Assembly (NCBI GenBank): GCA_028691515.1
Contig: JAQUZE010000003.1
Coordinates: 1 to 64,000 of the forward strand
Length of the DNA stretch: 64,000 nucleotides
Origin: Bacilli bacterium
Lineage (GTDB): Bacteria > Bacillota_I > Bacilli_A > ML615J-28 > CAG-698
Reading direction: 5' to 3'
In this document: one piece after another, positions 51,046 through 61,406 of the stretch
How positions within the stretch are numbered: the first letter of the stretch is position 1
How the letters are laid out: each line of letters opens with the position of its first letter
Notes under the pieces: model-generated
Databases searched by the model: none
The model's input: the letters and a program-made list of their open reading frames with translations, nothing else
What the model was told of the DNA's origin: nothing
Position numbers and translations under genes: made by a program

Positions 51046-52539
51046 CTAATATCTAATAATTATCTGATCATCAATTTTTTCATATTTAATCTTCAATGTA
51101 TCTACAACATATTTAAAAGGAAGCAAATAAACATTATCAATATTTTTTAATCCAGGACTTCTCATTCCAAAAAATACTCCTCTTTTATTTTTCGAAATAG
51201 AAATAAATCCATCATCTACTTTAGGAACAACACTTAAACCCTCTGATAAAGACTCTGCAGGAATATAATAATCATTATTTTCTTCAAACACTGTTTTAGG
51301 AAAAATAATTTTCCTTCCATTTAAAATTCCATAGTCTTTACCAATATAAAATATAAATTCATGAAACATTTCATCAGTTTTAATATACTCTTTAACAAAA
51401 CTATTTAATGTACTTTCTTGACAATCCATCATTAAAGATTCATTTTTAGCATAAAATCCCCCATTTGTAACATAACAAATGCCCGTTTTAGTTTCCTTAT
51501 TAAAAAACATATAACTAATAACTCCATATGCTGAACCTGTATGACCTCTTAATAAAATGCCTGGATATTTATCTAAAATACGCATTTGTAACCCTTTTGC
51601 TTTATAAGAATCGTCATCACTATTTCCAAACCAATGTGTTTGTAACATCATTTCAACAGTTGATTTTTTTAAAATAACTTTATCTTTATAAACACCATCA
51701 TTCATTAAACAAATCATAACTTTTGATAAATCAATTGTACTAATAAATAAACCCCCTGCTGGTCCTCTGTAATTTTCACCCAAAGGAAAAACAGGATAAA
51801 AGTTCTCTACAAAAGATGCAAAATCTCTTGAAATTTTGTAACTATTACTACTATGTTCTGGCAAATAAATATTAGCAGCTTTTTCTTTATTTATAATATC
51901 TCCAGGTCTAAAACTTGCATCAGTATCTAAAGGTAATAAAATAGTATCCCTAACAAAATCTGTAAATAATTTATTACTTACTTTTTCAACAATACACGCT
52001 AAAATACCACAACCAAAATTTGAATAAATGAACTTAGAACCTGGTTCATAATCAGAAAATGTTGAACTTGTCCAATATTTAGATTTTTCTGGAATTAATA
52101 AATCTTCCAAAGAAACCTTTAAATGAGTTCCATTTACTCCATTATATCCCTTAATTTCTTCATCATCAAATAATTCATCATCATTAATAAAACCATCCGT
52201 TATACTAGAAGTTTGAGTCATTAACATCTTAATAGTAATAGGAATATCAGGATATTTCGGATTTCTAATACTAAAACCTAAAATATCTTGAATATCATCA
52301 TTAATATGAATTTTATTATCTTCAACAAGTTTCATAATTGCCATGGCAACAATAATTTTTGAAATAGAAGCAATACGATATATTGTATCTGGTGTAGTAG
52401 CAATTTTATTTTCAAAATCACTATAGCCATAAGAATCAGAAAATTTTATATCATTTCCTTTTATAACAACAACACTAGCTCCAACTAATCTTGAAAAACT
52501 ACATGATTTAATAAACTCTTCTTTAAAATTATTATTCAT
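51046..52539 (-). CDS. Serine hydrolase, beta-lactamase/PBP4-like (class C fold)
   Basis: YRIASISKIIVAMAIMKLVEDNKI (SxxK); FIYSNFGCGILACIVEKVS (YSN); GHTGSAYGV (HTG). Confidence 0.92.
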   Translation of the reverse strand: MNNNFKEEFIKSCSFSRLVGASVVVIKGNDIKFSDSYGYSDFENKIATTPDTIYRIASISKIIVAMAIMKLVEDNKIHINDDIQDILGFSIRNPKYPDIPITIKMLMTQTSSITDGFINDDELFDDEEIKGYNGVNGTHLKVSLEDLLIPEKSKYWTSSTFSDYEPGSKFIYSNFGCGILACIVEKVSNKLFTDFVRDTILLPLDTDASFRPGDIINKEKAANIYLPEHSSNSYKISRDFASFVENFYPVFPLGENYRGPAGGLFISTIDLSKVMICLMNDGVYKDKVILKKSTVEMMLQTHWFGNSDDDSYKAKGLQMRILDKYPGILLRGHTGSAYGVISYMFFNKETKTGICYVTNGGFYAKNESLMMDCQESTLNSFVKEYIKTDEMFHEFIFYIGKDYGILNGRKIIFPKTVFEENNDYYIPAESLSEGLSVVPKVDDGFISISKNKRGVFFGMRSPGLKNIDNVYLLPFKYVVDTLKIKYEKIDDQIIIRY

Positions 52540-52597
52540 ATATTAATACCTCATCCAATGCTATTATACCATATTTTTCAAAATATAGATATTAAAA

Positions 52598-52624
52598 AAA
52601 GAACTAGATTAGTATCTAGTTCAT
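52598..52624 (-). terminator. Intrinsic terminator
   Basis: Minus strand GAACTAGAT-ACTA-ATCTAGTTC-TTTTTTT. Confidence 0.85.
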
Positions 52625-52738
52625 ATAAGAAAGGAAATAAAGATTTTAAGAGGAAATCTAGTTTTATATTTATAAAGTTTGTCTTTCTTACTTATTAAGT
52701 ATAAACTAGAAAGCTTAACTTAAACTTAAAAATCTTTA

Positions 52739-53407
52739 CTAGTCGCTAACTTTTTTTTCTTTTTCTAAATCCAGTCGGTTTAAATAATCAATTCTCTCTT
52801 TTCTATAATCCCTAGAATCACTATTACTAATATTAGCCCGCCAACTTAAAAAATAATTTAATATTTCTCTATTATTAATTTCTCCATTAACTTCTTTTTT
52901 TATATTATCTAATTCAATTTCTTTTTTTTGACTAACAAATTTTTCTCTATCATCTTCACTTAATTTTAAAAATTCGTCGTTATATTTTTGTAAAACAATA
53001 AATTGAAGTATTTCATCTTTTAATAAAGATTCATATTTTTCTACTTCTTCTAAATATACTGAAATTTTTTTATATTGATAATTAAAATCATTTTTATCTG
53101 CTTTATAATTGTTATTATTTCTACTATAAAAAATAAATAAAATTAAAATTAAACCTAAAAATATTGCAAGAAAAGTAAAAAAAGGTTCTGTAGGGAGTTC
53201 GCTTAACCAACTCATTATTAAATAGGCTACAATTAATGATGAAAAAAATAATAATAACCATTTAAGATTCTTATTCTTTTTTTCATATTCTGCAAATGAA
53301 TGATCATATTTTAAGTGAAGTTCTGATAAACCTTGAATAAAAATTTCATAATTTTTATTTCTTTCACTTAAATAAATATTTAATTTATTAGCATCATATT
53401 CCTTCAT
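52739..53407 (-). CDS. Coiled-coil membrane protein of unknown function
   Basis: Two central TM segments flanked by charged helices. Confidence 0.65.
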   Translation of the reverse strand: MKEYDANKLNIYLSERNKNYEIFIQGLSELHLKYDHSFAEYEKKNKNLKWLLLFFSSLIVAYLIMSWLSELPTEPFFTFLAIFLGLILILFIFYSRNNNNYKADKNDFNYQYKKISVYLEEVEKYESLLKDEILQFIVLQKYNDEFLKLSEDDREKFVSQKKEIELDNIKKEVNGEINNREILNYFLSWRANISNSDSRDYRKERIDYLNRLDLEKEKKVSD

Positions 53408-53476
53408 AAGTTCTCCTTAATTATATCTTTATTTATTATAACATAATAAATCAAAAAATAAAGCAAATGAATTGCT

Positions 53477-54220
53477 TTATTCTTCGCTTCTTAAATTTGA
53501 AACATTAAAATATATTGTTTGCACGTCTTCTAATTCATCTAGAGTATCCATTAACTTATTAAAATTTTTAATATCATTTTCGTCAGTTAACTCTACATAA
53601 TGATTTGGAATCCAAACTGTTTCATCTTTTTCGAATTTAATATCTTTATATTTAGCATATAAAGTATCCCTAACTTTCCCATATTCAGTTGGTTCAGCTA
53701 ATACTTCTAACATTTCATCTTCTTTAGTAACATCAATTATATCACAATCTGCTTCTAATAATGTTTCCATAATCTCATCAACAGAATATCCCTCAAATTG
53801 AAATATTGAATAATTACCAAACATATAAGTTACAGTTCCATTTTCTCCTAAATTTCCATTACTTTTTGAAAAAGCAGTTTTTACAGCTGTATAAGTTCTA
53901 TTCACATTATCAGTTAAACAATCAACAATAAACAAAGAATTATTAGGTCCAAACCCCTCGTATCTTACAAAATTATAAGCATCTGTAGTTCCACCTTTTG
54001 CTTTTTCAATAGCTCTATTAATTACATCAGCAGGAACATTGTCTTTTCTAGCTTTTTCTATTGCAGATTTTAAAACATTGTTAGTTTCAGGATCAGGTAT
54101 GCCGCTCTTTGCAGCAACATAAATTGCTGTGCTGTGTTTTGCATTTATTTTACTTTTAATTGCAGCTGTCTTAGCCATCGATGCGGCTCTTACCTCATGT
54201 GCTCTTCCCATCGTTATCAC
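53477..54220 (-). CDS. YebC/PmpR-family transcriptional/translational regulator
   Basis: GRAHEVRAASMAKTAAIKSKINAKHSTAIYVAAKSGIPDPETNNVLKSAIEKARKDNVPADVINRAIEKAKGG. Confidence 0.94.
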   Translation of the reverse strand: MITMGRAHEVRAASMAKTAAIKSKINAKHSTAIYVAAKSGIPDPETNNVLKSAIEKARKDNVPADVINRAIEKAKGGTTDAYNFVRYEGFGPNNSLFIVDCLTDNVNRTYTAVKTAFSKSNGNLGENGTVTYMFGNYSIFQFEGYSVDEIMETLLEADCDIIDVTKEDEMLEVLAEPTEYGKVRDTLYAKYKDIKFEKDETVWIPNHYVELTDENDIKNFNKLMDTLDELEDVQTIYFNVSNLRSEE

Positions 54221-54373
54221 TCCTTAAATTTGCATTAATATTATACCATGATTCATCATCATAATCAATTATACATCTTAGATATTTTTAATAAATTAAT
54301 ATCTTTTTTAGATAAAATATATTATTATTTGCGATTAATTGATTAATATTATATAATTACTAAAGGTGATAGC

Positions 54374-55057
54374 ATGAAATATAAATTTTTATTATTTGAC
54401 GTAGATCGAACGCTTCTTGATTTTGATAAATCAGAAGAAAACGCATTACGAAAAACATTAAAACAGCATAAAATTAAATTATCAACGCGTATGATTCAGT
54501 ATTATAGAAATATTAATGAAGCTTTATGGAAAAATTTTGAACAAGGACACATCACAAAAAAAGAAATAATTAATATTAGATTCAAAAATTTTTTTGAGTT
54601 ATTTAATATTAATTTAGATCCAACAAAATTTAACGATGAATACCTATTAAATTTAAAAAATACTAATTATAAAATTTTAAATGCAACAAAGATATTAAAA
54701 AAATTAAGTAAAGATTTTGAAATATATGTTGTAACAAATGGCATTAAAGAAATACAAGAAAATAGACTAAAATTATCAGGCTTGAACCAATTTATTAAAA
54801 AAACCTTTATTTCTGAAGAAATTGGTAGTCAAAAACCAAAATATAGTTTTTATAAATATGTTTTTAATAATATTGAAAACTTTGAAAAAGAAAAAGCAAT
54901 TACAATCGGAGATTCTTTATCATCAGATATTTTAGGTGGAAATAATGCTGGGATTAAAACAATTTGGTTTAATTCTGCAAAGGAAAAAACAAACCCAAAT
55001 ATTATTCCAGATTTTGAAATTTATAAATTAAAACAATTATACAAAATTTTATATTAA
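54374..55057 (+). CDS. HAD-family hydrolase (YjjG/YfnB-like)
   Basis: LLFDVDRTLLDFDKSEENALRKTL; VVTNGIKEIQENRL; TIGDSLSSDILGGNNAGIKTIWFN. Confidence 0.93.
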   Translation: MKYKFLLFDVDRTLLDFDKSEENALRKTLKQHKIKLSTRMIQYYRNINEALWKNFEQGHITKKEIINIRFKNFFELFNINLDPTKFNDEYLLNLKNTNYKILNATKILKKLSKDFEIYVVTNGIKEIQENRLKLSGLNQFIKKTFISEEIGSQKPKYSFYKYVFNNIENFEKEKAITIGDSLSSDILGGNNAGIKTIWFNSAKEKTNPNIIPDFEIYKLKQLYKILY

Positions 55058-55086
55058 AAAACACTTCATAATGAAGTGTTTTTTAT
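55057..55086. terminator. Intrinsic terminator (convergent)
   Basis: AAAAAACACTTCATAATGAAGTGTTTTTT. Confidence 0.85.
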
Positions 55087-56091
55087 TTAAAATCCCATTT
55101 CTTCTAATAATTCAATTAATATGTCTGGATTATCGGTCATAATTACATCTGCACCTAATTTTATTAATCTTCTCATTTCTTCCTTTTCATTTATTGTCCA
55201 ATATTGAACTGACATATTTCTCATATGCGCTCTATTAACAAATGTTGCTTTATCTAATTTTAATGTAATAGGTCCTGCTTTTTCAGATGTTGGAATTTGT
55301 AATGCTATAAATGTTCCATCATCAATAATATTAATAGCAAGCATTTGGGTAATAACAAATTTAGTTACACTTGCTACACTACCACCTCTATACATATAAG
55401 GATAATTATTTTTTATATATTCTTCAACTTCTCCATTAAAAGTACCCACAATAACTCTTTGTAATAAGTGATCTGCTTGATAAGTTGAATTCATTAATTC
55501 ATATAAATGATCTGCAACTTCAAACCCAACTTCACCTTTATCTTTAATTTCAACAATAAACATTAAATCAGTATCATGATATGCTGCAAATATTTCATCA
55601 ATTGTAGAAATATTTAAATGGTTTGCTTTAATTACTTCTTTTCTATTCTCTTGATCCTTTGTAACTAAATCCTTATACGGTTGTTCACCTAATTCATTAG
55701 TAAATTTATAACCAAAATTAAAATTTAATAATTCTTCATAAGTATGTTCACCAACATAATACGAATCATTACTTCCAGTAATTTCCTCTACATCACTACT
55801 TGCATTAATTGTTAAGTTATGAATAGAAACAACATGTTTATCACTTGTTGAAACTAAATCAAGTTCTAATATATCAATTTCAAGTTCATTAATTGCATAA
55901 TCAAAAGCCTTAAATGTATTTTCTGGATTTAGATTTTTCCCTCCTCTGTGGGCAGCAACTAAAGGTCTGTTTCCTTTTTCAATAATAAAAGGATTGTTTT
56001 CAATAACTTGTTTAGGGGGAATAATATTAATAACCATTAATATTATTAAAATAAATAAAACGATTTTAAGTGACTTTGTATTAAAATTCAT
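55087..56091 (-). CDS. Glycerophosphodiester phosphodiesterase, membrane-anchored
   Basis: VAAHRGGKNLNPENTFKAFDYAINELEIDILELDLVSTSDKHVVSIHN; VQYWTINEKEEMRRLIKLGADVIMTDNPD. Confidence 0.94.
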   Translation of the reverse strand: MNFNTKSLKIVLFILIILMVINIIPPKQVIENNPFIIEKGNRPLVAAHRGGKNLNPENTFKAFDYAINELEIDILELDLVSTSDKHVVSIHNLTINASSDVEEITGSNDSYYVGEHTYEELLNFNFGYKFTNELGEQPYKDLVTKDQENRKEVIKANHLNISTIDEIFAAYHDTDLMFIVEIKDKGEVGFEVADHLYELMNSTYQADHLLQRVIVGTFNGEVEEYIKNNYPYMYRGGSVASVTKFVITQMLAINIIDDGTFIALQIPTSEKAGPITLKLDKATFVNRAHMRNMSVQYWTINEKEEMRRLIKLGADVIMTDNPDILIELLEEMGF

Positions 56092-56103
56092 ATTCTTTCC
56101 TCT

Positions 56104-58275
56104 CTATAAATTGTTTTGCATATCAATTATGTCAATAAATTCATCACAATATTGCTTTTTTAATAATTCCAATGGTATATACTCGTTAAATTTACCATTC
56201 ATCACATAACAATCAGAATCTAATATTTTAAATGTAGATACATCAATGTTAGCTTTTATTAAATAATTTAAAATATTATCTAAATAAAATAAATCCTTAT
56301 CTATCTTTACAATTAAACCTAAAGGTAAATATGCTTGATAAATGTATTCTACACTATCTACATAAGGAAATAAAGAATATTTTAAAGCAATTAACGATGA
56401 AGTACCTAACCATGGAAATATAGCATAAGTATTTGCAGACATCTTAATAATCCGATTTGTAGACATTTTAGAAATTTGTGCTACCTTCCTACATTCCCTT
56501 AATCTCTCCAATGCTTTAACTGATAAATAAGAATATTCAACTTCATTATTTAATATATCATTAATTTTCTTTAAAATCTTAGTATGTATATTTATTGTAC
56601 CTTTGCCTGCCCAACTAATATTTGACAATCCTTTAAGTTTATTAACATATATTATTCTTTGCCTATGGTTAATCTCTCTAACTTCCCAAGTATTTCCAGC
56701 AAGTGCAAAAGCAGTACCTATTGGATAAGGTTCACTAATTGAACCAATTTCTTGACTATTATATTTTACACTATATACAATATCTGCATCAAATACTGCA
56801 TAAAATTCATAATTATTAACAAGTGATTCTCCTATTAATCCAATTATTAAATTACCATTATCAATTTTTTCAATCAATTTATCGTTAACCATTTTATTTA
56901 GCAATGCTTTAAAATCATCTATCACTATATTTTTAAAAGGAGAAATAGTTAACATAAAAGAAGCTAATGCAGCTGATGATATTTCACCAACAGTTAATAA
57001 ATGACTTAATGTTTGATGTAATAATATACCAAATGGATACTTCTTTAACTTAATTGGCTCAATCCATTTTTCTTTAATATATAATTCGATAATTGCAATA
57101 CTCATTAAAAATTCAAAGTTTATTAATCGGTAAAATTCTACATCTTCCTTTATTTTTTCTTCATTAAAAACAAAAACCATCTCAGAGGGTTGTCCAGTTC
57201 TACCACATCTTCCAAGCCTTTGCACAAAACTTGTAACAGATAGAGGAGAACCTGTTTGAATAATTCTTTCTAATTCGCCAATATCAATTCCAAGTTCTAA
57301 TGTCACAGTTGCTCCAGTAATAATTTTACTTTCATTTTCTTTCATTTTAGCTTCAGTATATTCTCTTAATGAAGCAGAAATATTTCCATGATGAACTAAA
57401 AAATTATCCGGAGTTTTTTTATTTTCAGCTATTTTTTTTAAATATCCAATTGTAATTTCCACATCTTTTTTTGCATTTGAAAATATAATACATTTTTTAT
57501 TAAGTGAAATATCATAGATATATTCAAAATAAGGATTGAATTCTTCTGTTTCTTTTTTTTCGTTTTCAACATTACTATAAAAATGTTCAACAAGTAATCT
57601 AACAACTTTTCTTTCATCGCCAGTTTTTGGTACAACACAACCCTTATTTGTTCCACTAACTAACCATTCACATGATCCTTTATAATCTGATAAAGTTGCT
57701 GAAAGACCAACACGTCTTGGAACATTACTCGTTAATCTAGCAATTCTTTCTAAAATTGATAATAATTGAATTCCTCTAACACTATTCATAAAATAATGTA
57801 CTTCATCGATAATTATATATTTCAAATTTGAAAAAAGTCGAATACAATCAGTTCTTCTTTTCATTACAAAAGCTTCTAATGATTCTGGAGTAATTTGAAC
57901 AATTCCTTCTGGATCTTTTAATAACTTCATTTTTTTATTATAACTAACATCTCCATGCCATCTAGTAACTGTTATATCTACTTCTTTCAACAAATCACTT
58001 AATCGATGAAATTGATCATTAATCAATGCTTTTAAAGGACTAATATATAAAACCCCAACACCTTGAACTTTATTATTAATTAAGTCAGTCAAAATTGGAA
58101 GAAAAGCAGCTTCAGTTTTACCTGATGCTGTTTGACTTGATAAAAGAACATTTTTGTCAGTCTCTAAAATAGCATGTATAGCATTTATTTGAATATCTCT
58201 TAGTTTTTCCCATTTATTTTTGTATATATATTCTTGAATAAATGGCGCTAACATTAAGTATGATTTATTCATCAT
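56104..58275 (-). CDS. DEAD/DEAH-box helicase, Lhr/BrxHI-like
   Basis: LLSSQTASGKTEAAFLPIL, ITPESLEAF, YIIIDEVHYF, VGLSATLSD, ITGATVTLELGIDIGELERIIQTGSPLSVTSFVQRLGRCGRTGQ; long C-terminal region. Confidence 0.9.
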   Translation of the reverse strand: MMNKSYLMLAPFIQEYIYKNKWEKLRDIQINAIHAILETDKNVLLSSQTASGKTEAAFLPILTDLINNKVQGVGVLYISPLKALINDQFHRLSDLLKEVDITVTRWHGDVSYNKKMKLLKDPEGIVQITPESLEAFVMKRRTDCIRLFSNLKYIIIDEVHYFMNSVRGIQLLSILERIARLTSNVPRRVGLSATLSDYKGSCEWLVSGTNKGCVVPKTGDERKVVRLLVEHFYSNVENEKKETEEFNPYFEYIYDISLNKKCIIFSNAKKDVEITIGYLKKIAENKKTPDNFLVHHGNISASLREYTEAKMKENESKIITGATVTLELGIDIGELERIIQTGSPLSVTSFVQRLGRCGRTGQPSEMVFVFNEEKIKEDVEFYRLINFEFLMSIAIIELYIKEKWIEPIKLKKYPFGILLHQTLSHLLTVGEISSAALASFMLTISPFKNIVIDDFKALLNKMVNDKLIEKIDNGNLIIGLIGESLVNNYEFYAVFDADIVYSVKYNSQEIGSISEPYPIGTAFALAGNTWEVREINHRQRIIYVNKLKGLSNISWAGKGTINIHTKILKKINDILNNEVEYSYLSVKALERLRECRKVAQISKMSTNRIIKMSANTYAIFPWLGTSSLIALKYSLFPYVDSVEYIYQAYLPLGLIVKIDKDLFYLDNILNYLIKANIDVSTFKILDSDCYVMNGKFNEYIPLELLKKQYCDEFIDIIDMQNNL

Positions 58276-59588
58276 ATTTCAAAACCTATATATTCTTTCA
58301 AAATATCTTCAGCTTCTTCAGGATTATTATATTCAAAATCTTCTTTTTCTAGTATATTTTTAAAACTCTTTTCAGGATGTTGATATAAAATATTTAATAG
58401 TTCAATAAAATCTCTTATTACTTCTCTAACAGTTAAGTTCTTTGAGGCTCCTATTCTTTCATACTCAACTTTTATAAAATACATCATGTCTTCTTCAGAA
58501 ACCTTTAATTCATATTCATATAAATCACTATGAATAAAAGCTATTTTTTCAACTAACACATAAGTCTCTTCACTAGTAAGAGGCTTTAATCTAATAATTG
58601 GCGCTAACAAATCTCTAATTTCATCATTTGCAAATCTACTATCTTCTAAACGAGATCGAAGAGCTTCATAACTAAAAACTCCTCTTCTTGTATCTTCAAT
58701 AGCTTGTGGAGTTCCACTCATAATAATTCCTAAATGATTTGCTTTCCCTTGTAATGTATCGTTATATAAAGTTAATATTTTTTCATAATTATATTGTCTT
58801 GTAATAGAATTAGGAACTTTATAAATATTAACTAACTCATCAATCATAACAAGTAATCCACTATAACCAGCTTCTCTAAAAAATAATGAATAAATCTTTA
58901 TGTAATCATACCAATTACTATCATTAATAATAGCATTAATTCCCAGCTCATTTTTGCTTTCAGTTTTTGTTTGATATTCACCTCGAAACCATTTCATTAC
59001 TTTACTTTTAATCTCTTCATTTGTACTATAGGTTGCCTCACAATACAGTAATAAAGCCTTTGCAAAGTCAAATCCACTAATTACACCTTCAAGTTTATAA
59101 ACCATTTCATAAATTTTAGCCTCAACATATCTACTAAATTCTAAATCATTTCTAGAAATATTTTTTTCTTCCATTATTTTATTTTCTACAGCTAATAACC
59201 ACTTTTGGAAAATAACAGGTAAAGCTCCACCTTCACTTCTTGTTTTAATACTCATATTTTGTATTAATTCCTTATAAGTTGCTAAACCTTGTCCTGCACT
59301 TCCTGTTAATCTTCTCTCAGGTGACAAGTCAGCATCAACAACAACAAAACCTAAATCCATTGCATAACTTCTTATAGTTTGTAATAAAAAACTTTTACCA
59401 CTACCATATCGACCTACAATGAATCTAAAAGTTGCTCCTCCATCTTTAATAATCTCAATATCTTTTAAAAGAGCATTAATCTCTTGTTCTCTTCCTACAG
59501 TTATATAACCCAGTCCAATTCGTGGAACTACTCCTCCTTTTAAAGAATTCATTATTGTAGTTGCAATTCTTTTAGGTATTTTTCTCAT
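58272..59588 (-). CDS. P-loop ATP-binding protein, BrxD/DUF2791-like
   Basis: GLGYITVGREQEINALLKDIEIIKDGGATFRFIVGRYGSGKSFLLQTIRSYAMDLGFVVVDADLSPERRLTG; LVMIDELVNIYK. Confidence 0.88.
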   Translation of the reverse strand: MRKIPKRIATTIMNSLKGGVVPRIGLGYITVGREQEINALLKDIEIIKDGGATFRFIVGRYGSGKSFLLQTIRSYAMDLGFVVVDADLSPERRLTGSAGQGLATYKELIQNMSIKTRSEGGALPVIFQKWLLAVENKIMEEKNISRNDLEFSRYVEAKIYEMVYKLEGVISGFDFAKALLLYCEATYSTNEEIKSKVMKWFRGEYQTKTESKNELGINAIINDSNWYDYIKIYSLFFREAGYSGLLVMIDELVNIYKVPNSITRQYNYEKILTLYNDTLQGKANHLGIIMSGTPQAIEDTRRGVFSYEALRSRLEDSRFANDEIRDLLAPIIRLKPLTSEETYVLVEKIAFIHSDLYEYELKVSEEDMMYFIKVEYERIGASKNLTVREVIRDFIELLNILYQHPEKSFKNILEKEDFEYNNPEEAEDILKEYIGFEI

Positions 59589-61291
59589 AATTCATACTCC
59601 TTCATTATTCTAAGCGCTTCATCATAATAATCTTCAAATATTGAAATTGTTTCATTAATTTCAATTAAATTATCGCCAATAATATCTAAAAACTTATCAT
59701 TGATTCTATCAATTGATAAATCTAATAATTCATTATTTTTTAAAGCATAATTATTTAATTCATTAATAGATTTATTCTCTAAAATCATTTTTAAAATATT
59801 AATTTCAAATTCAGTAAAATTCGTATTTTCCTTTTTTTCAACAATTATTTCTTCCTCTTCATCAATAATAAGTTTATCAGTAATCTGATCAGATACCTTT
59901 CTTATTTTTGCAAACTTTGATGAATCAAACACTATTTTTTTCTTTTCCTTAATTTTTATAACCTTTAAAAACATATTGACAGTTTCAATAATAAAACTAT
60001 TTAGTTCTTCTGAACAAATAAATTTAAATAATTTTCGATTTCCAAAAACATTTTTAGTAATCAATGAACCTACACTAGGATGAAGTTTATACTTAAAATT
60101 ATAAAACTTTCTCATTGTTGCTTCCATCGTTTTTAATACATATCCTAAAAACAAATTATTATTAATGCTTGAATAACTTTCTCGATGCCAATTAGCTCCT
60201 TGTCTATCATATGTTTCTAATTCACTAATAACTACTTTTTTTGCAAATTGTTCTTTATGAAAGAAAAAAGAATCTCCAATAAAAGGTTTCCAATAATCTG
60301 TATGCTCTTTTTTAATTAATAAACTATTTAATTTAAATCCCTTTTCTTTAAATAGTAAATTCATCTTTGTAAATAAAAAAGCAATAATACTATTAAAAAG
60401 TCCTAATTTATCATCACTATAAAATTTACTAGTTTTTATACTATAAGATGATAGTCTTTCAAAAAAGTCAAATTTTAAATGATAATTATCTTCTAATATA
60501 TCTTTTATGTTCCCATCAATAAAATTTATTTTTATTGGATACTTTTTTAAAATATCTTCATACAATTCTTTTGTAGAATAAGTAATAAAGTAATCCCTAA
60601 TTCTCTCTGGCATTTCAAAATCTAACTGCTCAAAGTCATTTCTATATGAATTCCAAATAAACAAAAACATCTTTATAGCATCATCAAAATTTTTAATACC
60701 AACTTTATTAATAATCTCATTAAAATATAATAATATATAATTATAATCGGTTTTTTTATACTGATAATTTCTCGTATAAGTTCTCCAAGTATAATAAGTT
60801 CGTAATTGCTCATTATTCATATTTTGAAAGTTAACTCTACCTTTAAAAGAAGCAAACCCTTTAAAATCATCAGTTAAATCTACCAAATAAGTAGCCATCT
60901 CTACAAATTCTTTAGAATAATCTAAATACCAATCCCATCTTCTTGAAGATCTATATTTATTTGAAATGTCTTTCATTTTATTAAATTTTGCATACATTTC
61001 CAAAACTTCAATTTCTTCTTGTGAAATTATACTAGCCTCACCAACTATTTCCCCAAATTCATCAACAATCTTATCATTATTAAACTTAATTTCTTGAAAT
61101 TCATCATTGCTAATTACAACTTCAGCCATCTGTTTAAGAAAAATATCTTCCAAATGTGAATCATCTTCACTTGAAACATTTTCCTTGTTAAATTCCTTTT
61201 TCACACTATTGTTTTTCATAATCTCAAGGAATTTCTTATTATCTAGTTTTCCATCTTTAGTTTTGGGAAATACAATATTTTTTTTATCCAT
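59585..61291 (-). CDS. TerB-N / TerB-C domain protein
   Basis: NMNNEQLRTYYTWRTYTRNYQYKKTDYNYILLYFNEIINKVG (TerB-N-like); SIDRINDKFLDIIGDNLIEINETISIFEDYYDEALRIMKEY (TerB-C-like). Confidence 0.8.
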   Translation of the reverse strand: MDKKNIVFPKTKDGKLDNKKFLEIMKNNSVKKEFNKENVSSEDDSHLEDIFLKQMAEVVISNDEFQEIKFNNDKIVDEFGEIVGEASIISQEEIEVLEMYAKFNKMKDISNKYRSSRRWDWYLDYSKEFVEMATYLVDLTDDFKGFASFKGRVNFQNMNNEQLRTYYTWRTYTRNYQYKKTDYNYILLYFNEIINKVGIKNFDDAIKMFLFIWNSYRNDFEQLDFEMPERIRDYFITYSTKELYEDILKKYPIKINFIDGNIKDILEDNYHLKFDFFERLSSYSIKTSKFYSDDKLGLFNSIIAFLFTKMNLLFKEKGFKLNSLLIKKEHTDYWKPFIGDSFFFHKEQFAKKVVISELETYDRQGANWHRESYSSINNNLFLGYVLKTMEATMRKFYNFKYKLHPSVGSLITKNVFGNRKLFKFICSEELNSFIIETVNMFLKVIKIKEKKKIVFDSSKFAKIRKVSDQITDKLIIDEEEEIIVEKKENTNFTEFEINILKMILENKSINELNNYALKNNELLDLSIDRINDKFLDIIGDNLIEINETISIFEDYYDEALRIMKEYEL

Positions 61292-61370
61292 ATATCTACC
61301 TTTTTAAAAATTATACTTTCACTATATCATTTTATTATACCATATAATAAATCAAAATAAAAATTTTGAA

Positions 61371-61398
61371 TAAAAAAAGACATCTTTCGATGTCTTTC
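61371..61398 (-). terminator. Intrinsic terminator
   Basis: AAAGACATC-TTTC-GATGTCTTT with flanking A/T tracts. Confidence 0.8.
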
Positions 61399-61406
61399 AT
61401 TTTTAT

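Noticed and set aside
51046-52539. Beta-lactam resistance gene
   Set aside because: Generic class C/PBP4-like serine hydrolase fold with no signal peptide recognised; resistance cannot be inferred.
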